Below, one piece after another: positions 38,990 to 51,149 of a stretch of DNA of 64,000 nucleotides. The position numbers and the translations under genes were made by a program. Numbering within the stretch: position 1 is the first letter of the stretch; each line of letters opens with the position of its first letter. The notes beneath the pieces were generated by a model. The model saw nothing but the letters and a program-made list of their open reading frames with translations, searched no databases and was not told the DNA's origin. This DNA comes from Straminergon stramineum (taxonomy: Eukaryota; Streptophyta; Bryopsida; Hypnales; Calliergonaceae): positions 1,490,501 through 1,554,500 of the forward strand of contig OY987269.1 of NCBI GenBank assembly GCA_963920665.1. The letters run 5' to 3'.

Positions 38990-39200
38990 ACCCATGCTCT
39001 AAAAGTGATTGTGGCATAGGGGTATAATTTGCTTTCTTCAATGTACCACAAGTGTACACTTGAAGAGTGGTCGCTTTTAGTGACCATTGTGTTTCAACTT
39101 CAAAAATTCATATCTATTTCTATGAAGGTTTAAAAAATGTGAATTGACTTGGATTAGCTGCCAATTCCATGTTTCTTACTACAAAATATTTACTGAAAAT
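38990..39200. repeat. Fold-back repeat, copy 2
   Basis: Homologous to 36771-37020 (GCTCTAAAAG, then GTGTTTCAACTTCAAAAATT), more decayed. Confidence 0.5.
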
Positions 39201-39255
39201 TGTTTCCAAGAGTTTAGCTTCCCCCAAAAGAGAATCAGCTCTTAAATGCAGGATG

Positions 39256-39757
39256 TTAAATCCTCCATTCAAATTGGGCCCCGCAGGGTAATTTTGTGGG
39301 TTATCTAGGGGTAAAAGTAAAAAAAAAAAACTTATTTTGAGCCATGTCTAGGTTATTTTTTAGATTTCTCCTCGATGATTTGCAGTCTCCAATTGCAAAT
39401 ATGAATTCAGAATTTGCAAAAGAAATAATGTGCAAAAAATAAAAAAAAGTCCTGCATTTTCCCCAAGGTAAATCTGCTTTTGTGAAGCCTAGTTTGAATG
39501 GACGGGGTGGATTGACCCCCTTGCTTGTCCCCCCCCAAGTCATTCCAGGGGTGCATGTAAAAAAAAAGCCCCCCTATTTTGTGCTTCATTAATTTATCTT
39601 CTCTACCTCCCCTAGATAATTTGGGGCCTCTGATTGTAAATATGAATTCAAAATTTGCAAATTTCATCATGTGTGAAAAATAAAAAATTTCAGGATTTTT
39701 ATTTGGGGATGAGTGAGGGGGGTCAATCCACCCTGGCTGTTCGAATGGAGGATTTAA
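39256..39757. mobile_element. TTAA-bounded element (502 bp) abutting the next one
   Basis: Starts TTAAATCCTCCATTCAAA and ends TTCGAATGGAGGATTTAA. Its right TTAA (39754-39757) is also the left TTAA of the next element. The interior is itself repetitive: a motif around GGGGCCTCTGATTG..AATATGAATTC occurs here and again at 40750-40870. Confidence 0.6.
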
Positions 39758-40686
39758 CCCCTAAAGGACCAACCTTGTGTTTTTGGCAACATAACTTTTT
39801 TGGGCAGGTACATGTGAGCGGAGATTTGACTCATTTAGGCTGAATTTTTTTGATAAGGTGTGGATGAGGAATATCTTCCATGCATGCTAAATTTCATTTC
39901 ATTTGAGTATACAAGTAAAAAGTTATGATGCAAAATGTTGTTTGTTTCTCAACTCGGGCAGCTTGGGCAGATCTGAAAAAATCACTTTTTTCAGAAATGA
40001 AAATTTGAAATTGGTTTTCTATATTTATGTATATGGGGAAAGCTTTGAATCAGTCCATTTTGATCAATATGATGAAAGTTACAAGGAATTTCAGTTTGCG
40101 GGCAGTTAAGGAATTTGTACTCTAAAATAAACTTTGAAGTCCTTTATTTAACTCAATTTTTAATATTTTTTGAAAAAAATAAAATCATAGGATGTAGATT
40201 GTTTATTACAACATTACAACCATTGGGATTGGAATTTTTCAATTCCATAATTAAATTTTTGACAATTTAGTATTTTGAATTATTCTCTACTTCTTTCTAC
40301 ATTCTATTTTTTTCCTATATGTTGTACAATTCCAAATGATTCGAAAGTTTTCAAGAACATAGCCAACTTGCCTTGAAAAAAGAATCCAAATATGCACCAC
40401 CATTTTGGACATTTTTTCATACAAATGTGACCTTCTAAAGTGTTGCTGCCCGGTTTTTTGCAGGGCAAAAAAATTGATTTTTGTCACTTCAAATGTTAAT
40501 ATCTTCCAATCCACACGGTGAAAATTTTTGAAATTTTTTCCACATCCTTTCAAAACAATTTACTACAAGATCCTACGGTTACATGTGTTCAAAAATGTTT
40601 TTTTTCTTAAATTTGATACTTGTGCTAAAAATGGCAGTTTTGGAACGTTTTTGGTGAAAACATAGTCAAGGAACTTTAGGGGTTAA
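39754..40686. mobile_element. TTAA-bounded element, copy C (933 bp)
   Basis: Starts TTAACCCCTAAAGGACC and ends GGAACTTTAGGGGTTAA. Homologous along its length to copy A. Noncoding. Confidence 0.85.
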
Positions 40687-40902
40687 CATCCTCCCTCTTA
40701 TTTTGTGATTCATTAATTCATCATCTCTACCTTACCTACTCTGGCTCACTTGGGGCCTCTGATTGCAAATATGAATACAAAATTTGCAAATTCTATCATG
40801 TGAAAAATAAAAAAATTTCAGGGTTTTTACTTGGGGACAAGCAAGGGGGTCAATCCACCCGGGCCCTTAAATGGTTGCTTTAAAAACAGACTCCTTAATG
40901 GC

Positions 40903-41112
40903 ACCTCGATGTGGTCATTGTTCAGTGGATCTGTGATTTGGAGTACCTGGCTTGATAGGAACGCTGCCTGTTTCAGCAACTCTCCATGGTCACCCCCAAA
41001 ATTGGAACTTACTCTTCGGGAGGCATTTGTGGATCATGCTCGGGTTGCATGGTTGCGCACTTCGAAATTGTGCGTCCTTTATGCTGACAAAGCCGACCTC
41101 TTCCTGAAGTGA
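40903..41112 (+). pseudogene. LINE ORF2 C-terminal fragment
   Basis: Open for about 70 codons from the truncation point; includes VIWSTWLDRNAACFSN and LTLREAFVDHARVAWLRTSK. This resembles the extreme C-terminus of plant L1-type ORF2 proteins. The reverse transcriptase itself is absent. Confidence 0.75.
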
Positions 41113-41191
41113 TTCGACAACATTTGGCTTCAGACCAAGTTCTTTGGAGTCAGAGTTCATCACCAGATTAGTTGGAAACTCACCCACCCTA

Positions 41192-41411
41192 AGGTAAGAG
41201 CACCTGAAAGCGTCCCTGCATCTAATTGCGTCAGATTCTACGTCAGGAATTCATTCTAGAACATAAATGTAGCTGGACTGTAGACCTCTTATCAGTTTAG
41301 GTCAAAAAAAATAAGCTATGTTCTAAGTACTTACATTTACAGCCTGAAATGATTATGCTGTGTAGAATCTGACGCAATTGGGTGCAGGGACGCTTTCGGG
41401 CGCTCTTACCT
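41192..41411. mobile_element. 220-bp TA-flanked MITE, copy 2, inside the LINE
   Basis: Same length and nearly the same sequence as 35885-36104; TA at 41190-41191 and 41412-41413. Being inside the LINE, it is younger than that insertion. Confidence 0.9.
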
Positions 41412-41721
41412 TAAGCTGGGTGCCTTGGCCTGAGGGGCTTCACACCCCTCTGTTGGGGTGTGCTGTGGTCCTGATTTTGGCTTGGTGGGTGCTGTTCCCG
41501 GTGTTAGTGTTTCTTTGGTGTGGTTTCAAGTGAAAAGTGTAAAACTGATAAAAAAAAGAAAAAAAAGTGGATATGCTTAGTCTTGCGCTGTGTTTCAGGA
41601 CTCAAAAATGTAAAGATGTTTCTCCAGGGACTGGTTCCCTTGGTTGCTATGTACTGTTTCCCCCATCAATGGGAATCGTCCATGTGTTTCAAGAAAAACA
41701 AAAAACAAACAGACTCCTTAA

Positions 41722-43917
41722 CTTACACCGCTTTGATCATTTCTGGCAACAAAGATCAATACATGAACAGCACATACTTGCCCAAAAGGACCACTTTTGA
41801 AAAGTGAAAGTACGTACGTACATCTATGAATGGATTCCCAATTCAAGTGCAATCATCTCTAAGTAGTTCTCTACCTCCCTGTTTTATGTTACTGGAAAAA
41901 TGATGAAGGAATACAACGGCATGAAAATGTGTGGAAAGAAAACAATTTTGAAATCTTCACCCAATAGATTATATGTTCAGATATTAGTACTCAAAGTAAA
42001 TATAATCATTTTATTTGCACCTTGCTTACTTGACATTAGAAATTTTTGGACTTTGAATCCTTGTAACTAAAAAAGAATTGCACAATAGAGTCTTGAGGAT
42101 AAATATTTGTAGAGGAAAATTGAGTTGAAATTTTATTTAAAAAATATATAAAAGAATGATTTTCATCCCTTAAAAAATGGATACAAGACAAAAGGAATTT
42201 TTTTTTCATTTTAATAGTGTTAATCTTGAATTGAAATATTTAGTAACAAAAAGATTGTTGATTGCAAGTTCTTCACACCTCAATGCCTTTCTTTTTATTC
42301 TTTAAATATGAAAACTCAATTCAATAACAAATCTTCATAACTATTATTATTTCACGAAGATGTTGTCATTGTTGCTTGCAAAAGAAGACATTTCGTAACT
42401 TTTACATCACTAATCAAATAAAATGAATAAATTTTTTTCCCATAGTCACATAATTATATTTTATGAGAGAAAAATCAAAATTTTTTACTTCAATTTTTTA
42501 AAGGGGGAGGGATACTTGGTCTTATGCAATTTTTTACTTAGGATGGCAAACTTTTTCTTTGGGGCACTAGATTGCAAGAGAAATCATATCCCCACAAAGT
42601 TGGGACATTCTTTTATGAGCTTTAAGAACTCCACAATATTTAAAAAATAACCTAATTTTTGCTTTATGTTATATATATACTACTTGAATTGTTCCAATTA
42701 GTTTGAGTTGCACTAAAGAAATTATTTAAAAGAATTTGAATGATTTTATAGCAAAGAAGATAATATCTTTATTTTTTAGTATTCACTAAATAAATAAAAA
42801 TAATATTAGTTCTACCAAAATATTGTAATGTAAAAAAGAAGTGTATCTTGCACTAGATGAATTTATATTTATAAAAATGTAAAAAAGGTAATGTTTTATT
42901 TATTATTATTTTTAAATGATATATTTATATATAAATTTTACATTTGACTTTAATTTTAATCTTTTTCAATTTATAAGATTAGGAAATTGAAATGAAACAA
43001 AAATTCAAAGGTATATTAAAAGTAAAAAAACTACTATAATTATTTGAGCCTACAATAGTTGAAATTAAAATTATACCTTGGTTTTTAAAACACTTTTGTT
43101 CATATGTAATTTTGTGCAAAACTACCTTAGTGATTCCAAACAACCAAATAAAATTGAAAAAGACACAAAATTTCCAGCCTATAAATAGATTTTTAAAATA
43201 GGAAAATAGAAGGATATAAAAAATATAATTTTCTTTTATCCTTGTCTAATTCATTATCCTCAAGAACAAAGAACCTATCATTACCAATTTTTCTAAATTC
43301 TATCTCTTCCGGGATGAAAATTCTTTGAAAAGCAATATTATTATAGATCCATATTTCATTTTGAAAACTTTTCAAAGAGCTCTTTATTAATTATAGAAAA
43401 TTGCCAAGTTCCTTGAAAAGCTTTCAACAATCAAAGGAATTCATACTAGGAAGCAATTCCATGCAACACTACTTTAGTGAGCCACTAAGTCCATGCCAAA
43501 TAGACCAGCAAGGGAAAAAAAGACACATAAAAGTAGGTACATAGAGAAAGTAAAATTCTAACCCTTTATTTTTAAGATTGACCTACATGAAGAGTCCACA
43601 ATTTTTTTGAGCAACTTTTTGCTTGAAAGCGATGAATTTTTTCTTATAGGGAATATTTGGCAAAATATTCTTGCTTTTCCGTGGATGAAATTGCTAATTT
43701 GCTATCAAATCTTCGGATGGAGTCACTCTATTTTGGTTGAATGTACATTGTGTTGGATGAATAAATGAAATTTCATCCACATATTGCAAGTTTCATCCAT
43801 TTCCAAGGATGTAAATAGCTTCATCCTTCCTGTGATTATCACTTCTTTGCATTGCCTAAAATAAATGAAGAAAACCTCCTTGGAGGAGTCTCTTCACAAT
43901 GGAAAATTGATACAGAT
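41722..43917. other. Very AT-rich DNA
   Basis: No gene recognised. Confidence 0.5.
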
Positions 43918-44047
43918 TTAACTCTTAAACGTCGACACGAACGTTTTGTGTTAGATGGATAAAAAACAGAATGCACCTATTGGTCCAATAATCGGAGCAC
44001 TGTTGCAAACTACCTTGGTCATGGGGGCTTCGTCTTTCAAGGGTTAA
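43918..44047. mobile_element. 130-bp TTAA-bounded MITE, copy 2
   Basis: Starts TTAACTCTTAAACG and ends TTTCAAGGGTTAA. Homologous to 38545-38676. Both start and end on TTAA. Confidence 0.7.
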
Positions 44048-44569
44048 AATACATACACACAATCACACAACTCCCACAAATTAGGCAAAGAGCAGCTGAC
44101 AAAGGATAAAGATATAATTCTATTTATTTATCCTTAAGTTCACTTTGACTGTCTTCTAATTTTGTGATAGTTCTATCTTTGCTGCGTTGAGTAAACTTAT
44201 TATTATCTTCTCGGCTTCTCGCCTCTCTCCTCTATCTAGATGTCTGTAGCACTAGAGTGGTGACTCGATCCTCCCCGCCACAAAGTCGCAGTGAGACTGT
44301 CTGTTTCTCGTTCCGCATGGGAATCCCAGACTTGTGTCGCGCTACGTCTGCAGCGAAAAGGAGGGTCAGTCAACAGAGAGTGAAAGACTGAGACAGGGTC
44401 AGGGGACTGCAGTGACCGGCCACTTGTGCAGACGTGAATTGTCCTCCCCTGACAAAGTGCAGAAGCAGGGATATATCCTAGCTATATCGCATCCTAGTGA
44501 CGTACATCAACTTCCTCCTTCAACTCTTCAAGCCTTCGATCGCCCAGCAAAAGCTAAATGCAGGGCTGG
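44048..44569. other. Intergenic DNA
   Basis: GC rises from about 44200. A 132-aa frame (44334-44732) shows no known domain and runs into the pseudogene region; I do not call it a gene. Confidence 0.35.
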
Positions 44570-45110
44570 CATAGTTAGCTCTCGCTCGCGGAGCTTTGGG
44601 TTTGCAACTTTGGCGCAGCAATTGTACGACGTGAGCTTCGAATTCGTTAGAGCAATAGGCTTGTTTGGTTTCTGTGCTGCTAGCTTCGCTGGTATTCAAT
44701 GCAGGATGTGTCGGGAGCTTGAATTCTTTTGAGAAAAAAGCTAGTATATATATAGCTTTGAATTCGACTCTCTCGATCGGTGTATATCGATACGCATGGA
44801 TAGCCAATCGTTGATGAATGAATTTGCCATGCGTTTCTGGTTTAGGAGATTCACGGCAGTGTTGAATTGCATCGAGAGAGTACTAGCTCAATGTCAACTC
44901 TTAAGTTTTGGAGTACATGGCCAATTGGCCATGGTTGCACCTGGAGGAGGCTTGAGAGACGTACCTTTTATATATAAATATAATTATATGTAGGACTGAC
45001 AAGTTTTAATGTTTGCTGTCGAATTGGCAGGTCCTTTCGATCAGGTGCGGGATCGGATGTTTCGATCGGTACTTACCTTTCAGAGTTGGCATGGGTGCAA
45101 AGAGGATGCT
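44570..45110 (+). pseudogene. Decayed partial copy of the NADPH oxidoreductase gene
   Basis: Aligns with 29440-29960 of the gene at 29355-32601: the end of exon 1 (weakly), intron 1 (strongly, e.g. CGTTTCTGGTT, GAGTACTAGCTCAA, TAGGACTGAC, TTGGCAGGTCCT) and the start of exon 2 (CGGTACTT..CAGAG.TGG). Insertions containing TCGATCG break the exon 2 frame. Because the intron is included, it arose by DNA duplication and not by retroposition. It could reach to about 45220, but similarity to exon 3 is weak. Confidence 0.7.
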
Positions 45111-47242
45111 TTGTTTTTCTCTAGATTGATTGACGGAGCTTTTTGTTTTGCAGAAGGGACGCGACGGTTTTCTATTACGTTAGTGTTGGTTTTCATGTGC
45201 GAGCAACCGCGCCTGGGTTTGAGGGTTCTGTTCCGATCCGGCCGGTGAGTTGCAAGCGTGATCAACAGTCGATGTTTGATGGCTCGATCTAGTTTTTGTT
45301 TTATTGTTTTTAAATTCAAGGATTGGTTGATTCGCCGTGTGGGTGCTTAGTTCTGAGCTTGGCTGGAGTGCGTGGTTTGGTCGGCGCGGTGAGTGCATGA
45401 ATTTCATTCTTTGGGTTAGAATTCCTTATTATTTGGTACAGTGGTTTCAGTTTGTCTCTTTGTTTCTGTGTTTCTTTTAAAATATTTTCTTTTGAAAAAC
45501 TGTAAATAGAATGAACAGTAGCACTGTTGCAGGTGCCTTGGGATATTCTTTTAGTTTTCTTTGAATGTTTTGGCGGGTTCTTATCCATGTTCAGTCATAC
45601 ACCGCAGGCGGTAGTACTGCTCGAGTAGTATCCTGCGGAATCTGAGCCAGGCAGACGGAATCTATTCTACTAGTGCTGGAACTATTGATGGCTCTTGTAG
45701 CAGCGCCGTGGGTCGTAAACTTGAGTTCTAGTTGCTTGAAACGTTTTGGTAGAGTTCCAATGGATTCGGAGCTTTGGAGGTTCCGTCACCTCCGCTCTGC
45801 GATTCGTCCCGTTTCTTGTGAAAGATTCAGATTTGGACGTGCGCCTGGTGTGAGAAGTTTGAATCTGCTCTGTTTCTATTTTCCTGGTGGGTTTTTGGAG
45901 ATTCCATCTGCAACCCCAGATTGTTACGGTAATTTCTTGAACAGAGTCGCTATTACTCGGGACTCATTAGATTAGATTGCGTGTTGGGTTTTGTGGTTAT
46001 CCTCGTTTTAGAATTTAATAGGTGAGGGGGAAGGTATTCTGTTTGAATCGATCTTGAAGCTGCAAGTACGGCAGTTCGCTGCCGCTTGAAGGAATTTGCT
46101 AATTTCGTCGCCTAGAAAGCGCAGGGTTTCATAGATTGATATATCGTCTGGAAAGCTCTAATCTGGTTCATTTATCAAAGCGAGTGAATCACCTTTAGTG
46201 AATTTCCGGGATTTTGTAGGAGTCTTTCGTGACTTCGGGCAATCTATGTGGAAGCAAGTGCTGTCACATCTATTTGTAACTTAGGCCTGTGCCAATAATC
46301 AATAACTTCGTCCTTGATAGATTTATGCGAAGAAGTGAGAGTAGCAGTGGTCGGAAACATGTTGCTTAGAAATAATTATGAATCATCAGATGCTTACTTG
46401 CTTTGATTTGACAGCATGGAGGTGGGGAAAAGGAACAGATTGTATCTTATTTGTTGACGCGGTTAATTAAATCTTTAGTTTCTTGAGGCATGAAGGTCAC
46501 GTTTAAGTCGAGAACATGTTGGTCATAGTCCTGTACTTGATTGTCGTGCTGGTAACGTAGCTTGTGCTTTAAACATACTCCGTTGACTGATTCGCGAGAT
46601 GAATTTTCTTCCTTAGCCTGCTTTCCACCATATCACGTCATTCTTTTTGTAGGAGTTTCAGAACAGAGTTGAGTAAGCTCTTCGGAGTCTGGGACATGAG
46701 CGTTCAAGCTTTCTCAATTGCTGTATTGGGACTGAGATTTGTGACGCTGACCTTTTTCAATTTTTCTGTTTTGTTTTCTTTCTGAGGTGCGGAGCTTCCA
46801 CGTATTAAGTTTTGATTATGTCTGTTTTATGATTGTGGGTTTGGGAGTCCGACGCTGGAGAATGATTTTTTGTATGTTAGATCTGGGTTTTTTACTTGTT
46901 GATTTTAATAATGTTTGTGCAATTGTTTGTTTGTGTACGGATGAGTTAATAATTGGTCCTGAATACTTCTTTAATTTTGTTAACATTGAAGGTTTGTTCT
47001 TTGGTGTACAAACTCTAGTCTTGTTCGTGCACTAGCCAGCATTGTAATCTTTTGCATGGTAATCATGAAGGTTATGTTTAAATCTTATGTTGTTCACCTT
47101 TGTTCATACTGATTCCCTTCCTATTTTAAGAAGGTTGTTGGATATGCTGACACTTGTGTGTTTTAAACTATCACGTGACTTTTTCATTTCCATTTAGAGT
47201 GTGAATTTATTCATATGTATATATTTGTTACAGATCGTCATC
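45111..47242 (+). other. Upstream region and probable 5' UTR of the GH31 gene
   Basis: Moderate GC with T-rich tracts and no convincing ORF. Just before the GH31 ATG there is TTTGTTACAG|ATCGTC, a good acceptor, so the leader probably contains an intron. A short perfect hairpin (CCGCAGG...CCTGCGG) lies at about 45603-45640. Confidence 0.45.
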
Positions 47243-50200
47243 ATGGGAGGAAAGAAGACTTTTTTAGCATGGATGCTTTTGTTTCTGGGAGTATGCTTTA
47301 TGGTTTTGGGAGGATTACCTGGAGCGAATGCTCGTTTGCGATTTAATGAGCATTATATCAACCGCGAACGTGGAATGCACGAGCTTACTGCTGCGAAGGA
47401 GTACGATTATAACCAAGGCTTTGAGGCAACGTTGCATTTTGTTTCCACCTCTGAAAACGAGACGTATGGATCTGATATCACTCCGTTGCAGCTTACAGTC
47501 AGGTAATGAATTACTTATGCTTCTAAAAGGTGTAGTTAATGAATTAATAAGTCCAGTTCTTGAAGTATTAACATTACATTGCTTCATGAAATCAAAATAC
47601 ATAATTGAGTACTTAGTTATATATATTTCTAAACTTTTATATATGTTTGTTTGTTTCTTTCCAGGATTGAAGAAAATACAAGATTGAGGGTATATATATC
47701 AGACCATTCCAACTCTCGATGGGAAGTTCCTCAACTTCTTATTCCCCGTCCCAAGGTTGATTCTCCGTTGAAGCATGTTTCTTCTCATGAATTAGCTGTT
47801 TCTTACACCAAGAAGCCGTTTGGATTTGCCGTGACACGGATCTCGAACGGAGATGTGTTGTTTAATTCAACACCGCCAGATAGTGGCAGAAATGTTTTTT
47901 TGTTCAACCCTCTTGTTTTCAAAGATCAATATTTGGAGATTTCGACCCAGTTGCCAAAGGATGCAGCTCTTTTTGGATTGGGTGAAAGTACAAGACCTGA
48001 TGGGTTGAAGCTCAACCAAAATCGCACGTATACACTCTGGGCAACTGACACCGGTTCCATAAATACAGACGTGGACTTGTATGGCTCGTATCCATTTTAC
48101 CTTGATGTTCGTGAAGGTGGATCCTCTCACGGTGTCTTACTTCTCAATAGTAACGGTATGGAAGTCACTTACAATCACGACTCCCTAACGTACAAAGTAC
48201 TCGGAGGTATTTTGGATTTTTATTTTTTTCCAGGACCAACTCCTTTGGATGTCGTTGATCAATATACTCAACTTGTTGGAAGGCCTGCAGCTCAACCATA
48301 TTGGTCATTTGGTAAGTTGAAATTTTAATACATATATATACTTTGTGATTGGTCATATTTCTTTACTGTTTTAACTTGCGATTTCTAGTTTAATCTAGTT
48401 TTCATTGGATTTCAATCTTTTTTATATCAGTTTTTAATTGCTCTACAATGACATTGTTGCAGGATTTCATCAATGCCGATGGGGTTATCGAAATGTATCT
48501 ATGACCAAGAATGTTGTTGAGAATTATAAGAAAGCCAAGATACCTTTGGATACAATGTGGAATGATATTGATTACATGGAGAAGTATAAGGATTTTACAA
48601 ATGATCCCGTGAGATTTCCGTTGGATGAATATCGCTCTTTCGTTGATGAATTGCATGCTAATGGACAACAATATGTCATCATCATTGATCCCGGTAAGCT
48701 TTTGATCCCGGTAAGCTTTTGAAGTTTTATAACATCAATAATTTGTTTCTGGTATTTAAATTATATTGAATTTCAATTGGTATGGCATGAATTTCCATGA
48801 GAATAAAATTCAATTCATTTTAAAGTTTTAGGTGTTTAGAGCATATTGATTTCATTTCATCAAACTTTTCTGATCTAATTTCATTGGATGTATCAGGCAT
48901 TAGCGTTGCTTACAAGGACTACGGAACATATCTACGTGGCTTGGAAGCTGATATTTACTTGAAAGAGCAAAATGGAGAGAATTACCTTGGTCAAGTTTGG
49001 CCTGGTCCTGTCTATTTCCCGGACTTTCTTCATCCCAACGTCACTGACTGGTGGACAAAAGAGACTCAACTTTTTCATGATCAGGTGCCTTTTGATGGAA
49101 TGTGGATTGATATGAATGAGGTTTCCAATTTTTGCACCGGAACATCGTGCACATGGAATGGAACGGTTATCGATGATCTTACGAGCTGTTATTTACAATG
49201 TCCTGATAAGGGCAACCAGACCAAGTATGATATTCCTGGGTTTAAAATCAACCATTACGGAGATTATCAAGGTCTTGGCTATAAAACTGCAGCAATGACA
49301 GTGAAGCATTATGATGGCGCGCTTGAGTATGACGCTCACAATTTATACGGCATTGCGGAGTCTCTTGCCACCAACAAAGCAATGACAAGGGTTCGCAACA
49401 AACGACCTTTTGTTCTGAGCCGGTCTACATTTGTCGGTTCCGGCGCTTATACGGCTCATTGGACTGGAGACAATGGTGCCAGTTTTAATGATCTTGCGTA
49501 TTCCATCGTGACGGTGTTGAATTCCGGAATAGTTGGAATACCCATGATCGGAGCTGATATCTGTGGTTTTAATGATAATACCACTGAAGAGATTTGCAAT
49601 CGGTGGATTCAAACGGGTGCATTTCATCCCTTCTCGCGAGCTCATAACAGTTTTTTCAACTCGCCCAAGGAACTTTATCTTTGGAAATCAGTCACCATTT
49701 CGGCGCAAAAAGCTTTAGGTTTGAGGTATCGATTGCTTCCTTTCTTTTACACTTTAAACTACGAAGCGCACACGAAAGGATACCCAATTGTGAGGCCTTT
49801 GTTTTTTGCTTTTCCAACGGATCCCAACACGTTGGATGTCAGTTACCAATTCCTCATTGGGAATTGCATTTTGGTATCTCCAGTGGTTACTGCGAATACG
49901 ACTTCTGTTGAAGCGTATTTTCCCAAAGGTACTTGGTACAATATGTTTGATTGGTCCAAAGTGGACAGCACGGGTGAAAACTTTACATTAGATGCTCCAT
50001 GGGATTCAGTCAATGTTCATGTTCACGAAGGTTCCATTGTTCCATTACAAGATAGTGCTTTGACATCTATCGAGGTACGGAAGACCCCTTTCACGTTGGT
50101 TATTGCTTTTCCAAGCGACTCTTTATTGAGCATCGCAAGTGGTTACCTATTTTTGGACAACGGAGATGAAATTGTTATGGATTTGGAGGCACATAAGTCT

Positions 50201-50461
50201 AGTGAAGTTGTTTTCAAGGCTACTCAAAGTGGTGCAAGTGGAGTTCTAAAATCAATCGTAACACACGGTGAATATGCACTCAAGGAAGGATGGATTGTAG
50301 ATCACTTGGTCTTACTAGGAGTCCAGGGCACTCCTACTGTTTATCTCAATGAGGCATTGATAGATCCTAAAGTTGAGAAGTTAGGTGATTCAGGAGTATT
50401 CATTTCTGGTCTTGGTCAAGCCTTAGGTGAGCCTTTTGAGCTCAAGTGGACCGTGAGTTGA
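47243..50461 (+). CDS. GH31 alpha-glucosidase / alpha-xylosidase, secreted
   Basis: Four exons: 47243-47502, 47665-48311, 48463-48693, 48897-50461; 900 aa, normal for plant GH31 enzymes. Signal peptide about 1-30 ([16 protein letters not shown], cleavage near GANA|RL), so apoplastic. A mutarotase-like N-terminal domain is followed by the (beta/alpha)8 barrel with WIDMNE (nucleophile Asp451) and HWTGDN (acid/base Asp571), then C-terminal beta domains. NGT/NTT-type N-glycosylation sites are frequent. The family releases glucose from maltooligosaccharides or xylose from xyloglucan; sequence alone does not settle which. All catalytic residues are intact. The exon 3 donor is duplicated (see findings). 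Confidence 0.95.
48687..48720 (+). repeat. 17-bp tandem duplication of a splice donor
   Basis: GATCCCGGTAAGCTTTT occurs twice in a row at the exon 3/intron 3 border of the GH31 gene. The first donor (exon end 48693) keeps the frame; the second would add 17 nt and shift it. Confidence 0.95.
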
Positions 50462-50611
50462 TATCATTCGAGTTGTGAGTCGTAATGGTGTTTGTGCCAT
50501 TACAATTTTGTAAAGCTGGTGATGCTTGAGTTGTGGGTTGTGATGGTGTTTAAATATGCCTTTACAATATTGTCAAGGAGTGGGAGGTTTTTAAACTTCT
50601 CCCATTCTTGT

Positions 50612-50617
50612 AATAAA
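50612..50617 (+). terminator. AATAAA polyadenylation signal of the GH31 gene
   Basis: AATAAA about 150 nt past the stop codon. Confidence 0.45.
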
Positions 50618-51149
50618 GACTTGTTATAAAGACTTCAGTCACATTGAAAAATCTTTACATGTGTACCTTAGTTTCAAATCTTTCCCTGAGTCTTTTTCAA
50701 GAAGGATTGTTTAGAGCAGATGAAGGGTGAAGTGATATATCTGTATGATCGGAGTTGTTGAAGGTCGGTGAATTTTGGAGTGAGCGATAAGATTAGGGCG
50801 TGGAGATGAGGAGAGCTATGGAGCTTTCTAGAGTCGGACGAGAGCAGATTTGCAGGCGCAATCTCGTACTACAACATATGCGAGATCGCTTGTGCTGTTT
50901 TTCCAGGAGGCACAAAGCTACATTTTCTCGTTTCTTCAGGTACTTGACAGCCTTTTTCACGCATTTCTATCCTAAATTCAGGCTCTACAAATTGCCAAAG
51001 AGCTTGGGACGGTGCTCATGCCACTCGGTTGCAGGTTCTTTGCCTGATGCGGATGCCATGCTTTGTCAGGGTTTTGTATTCGTGTGCAATTGTAGTAGGC
51101 TTCGAATTGCAAGGGTTTAGAGGTTCGTTTTTATCTTATATTTTTACTC

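Larger units (their letters stand above)
40899..41706 (+). mobile_element. 5'-truncated LINE with 15-bp target-site duplication
   Basis: Flanked by the identical 15-mer AAACAGACTCCTTAA at 40884-40898 and 41707-41721, with an A-rich stretch just before the right copy. The 5' part encodes MWSLFSGSVIWSTWLDRNAA (downstream of reverse transcriptase, the W.iWleRN block common in plant LINEs). The rest is 3' UTR-like. A 220-bp MITE is inserted at 41192-41411. Confidence 0.85.

Noticed and set aside
44334..44732. 132-aa plus ORF
   Set aside because: No domain; overlaps the region homologous to the oxidoreductase exon 1/intron 1, in a different frame.
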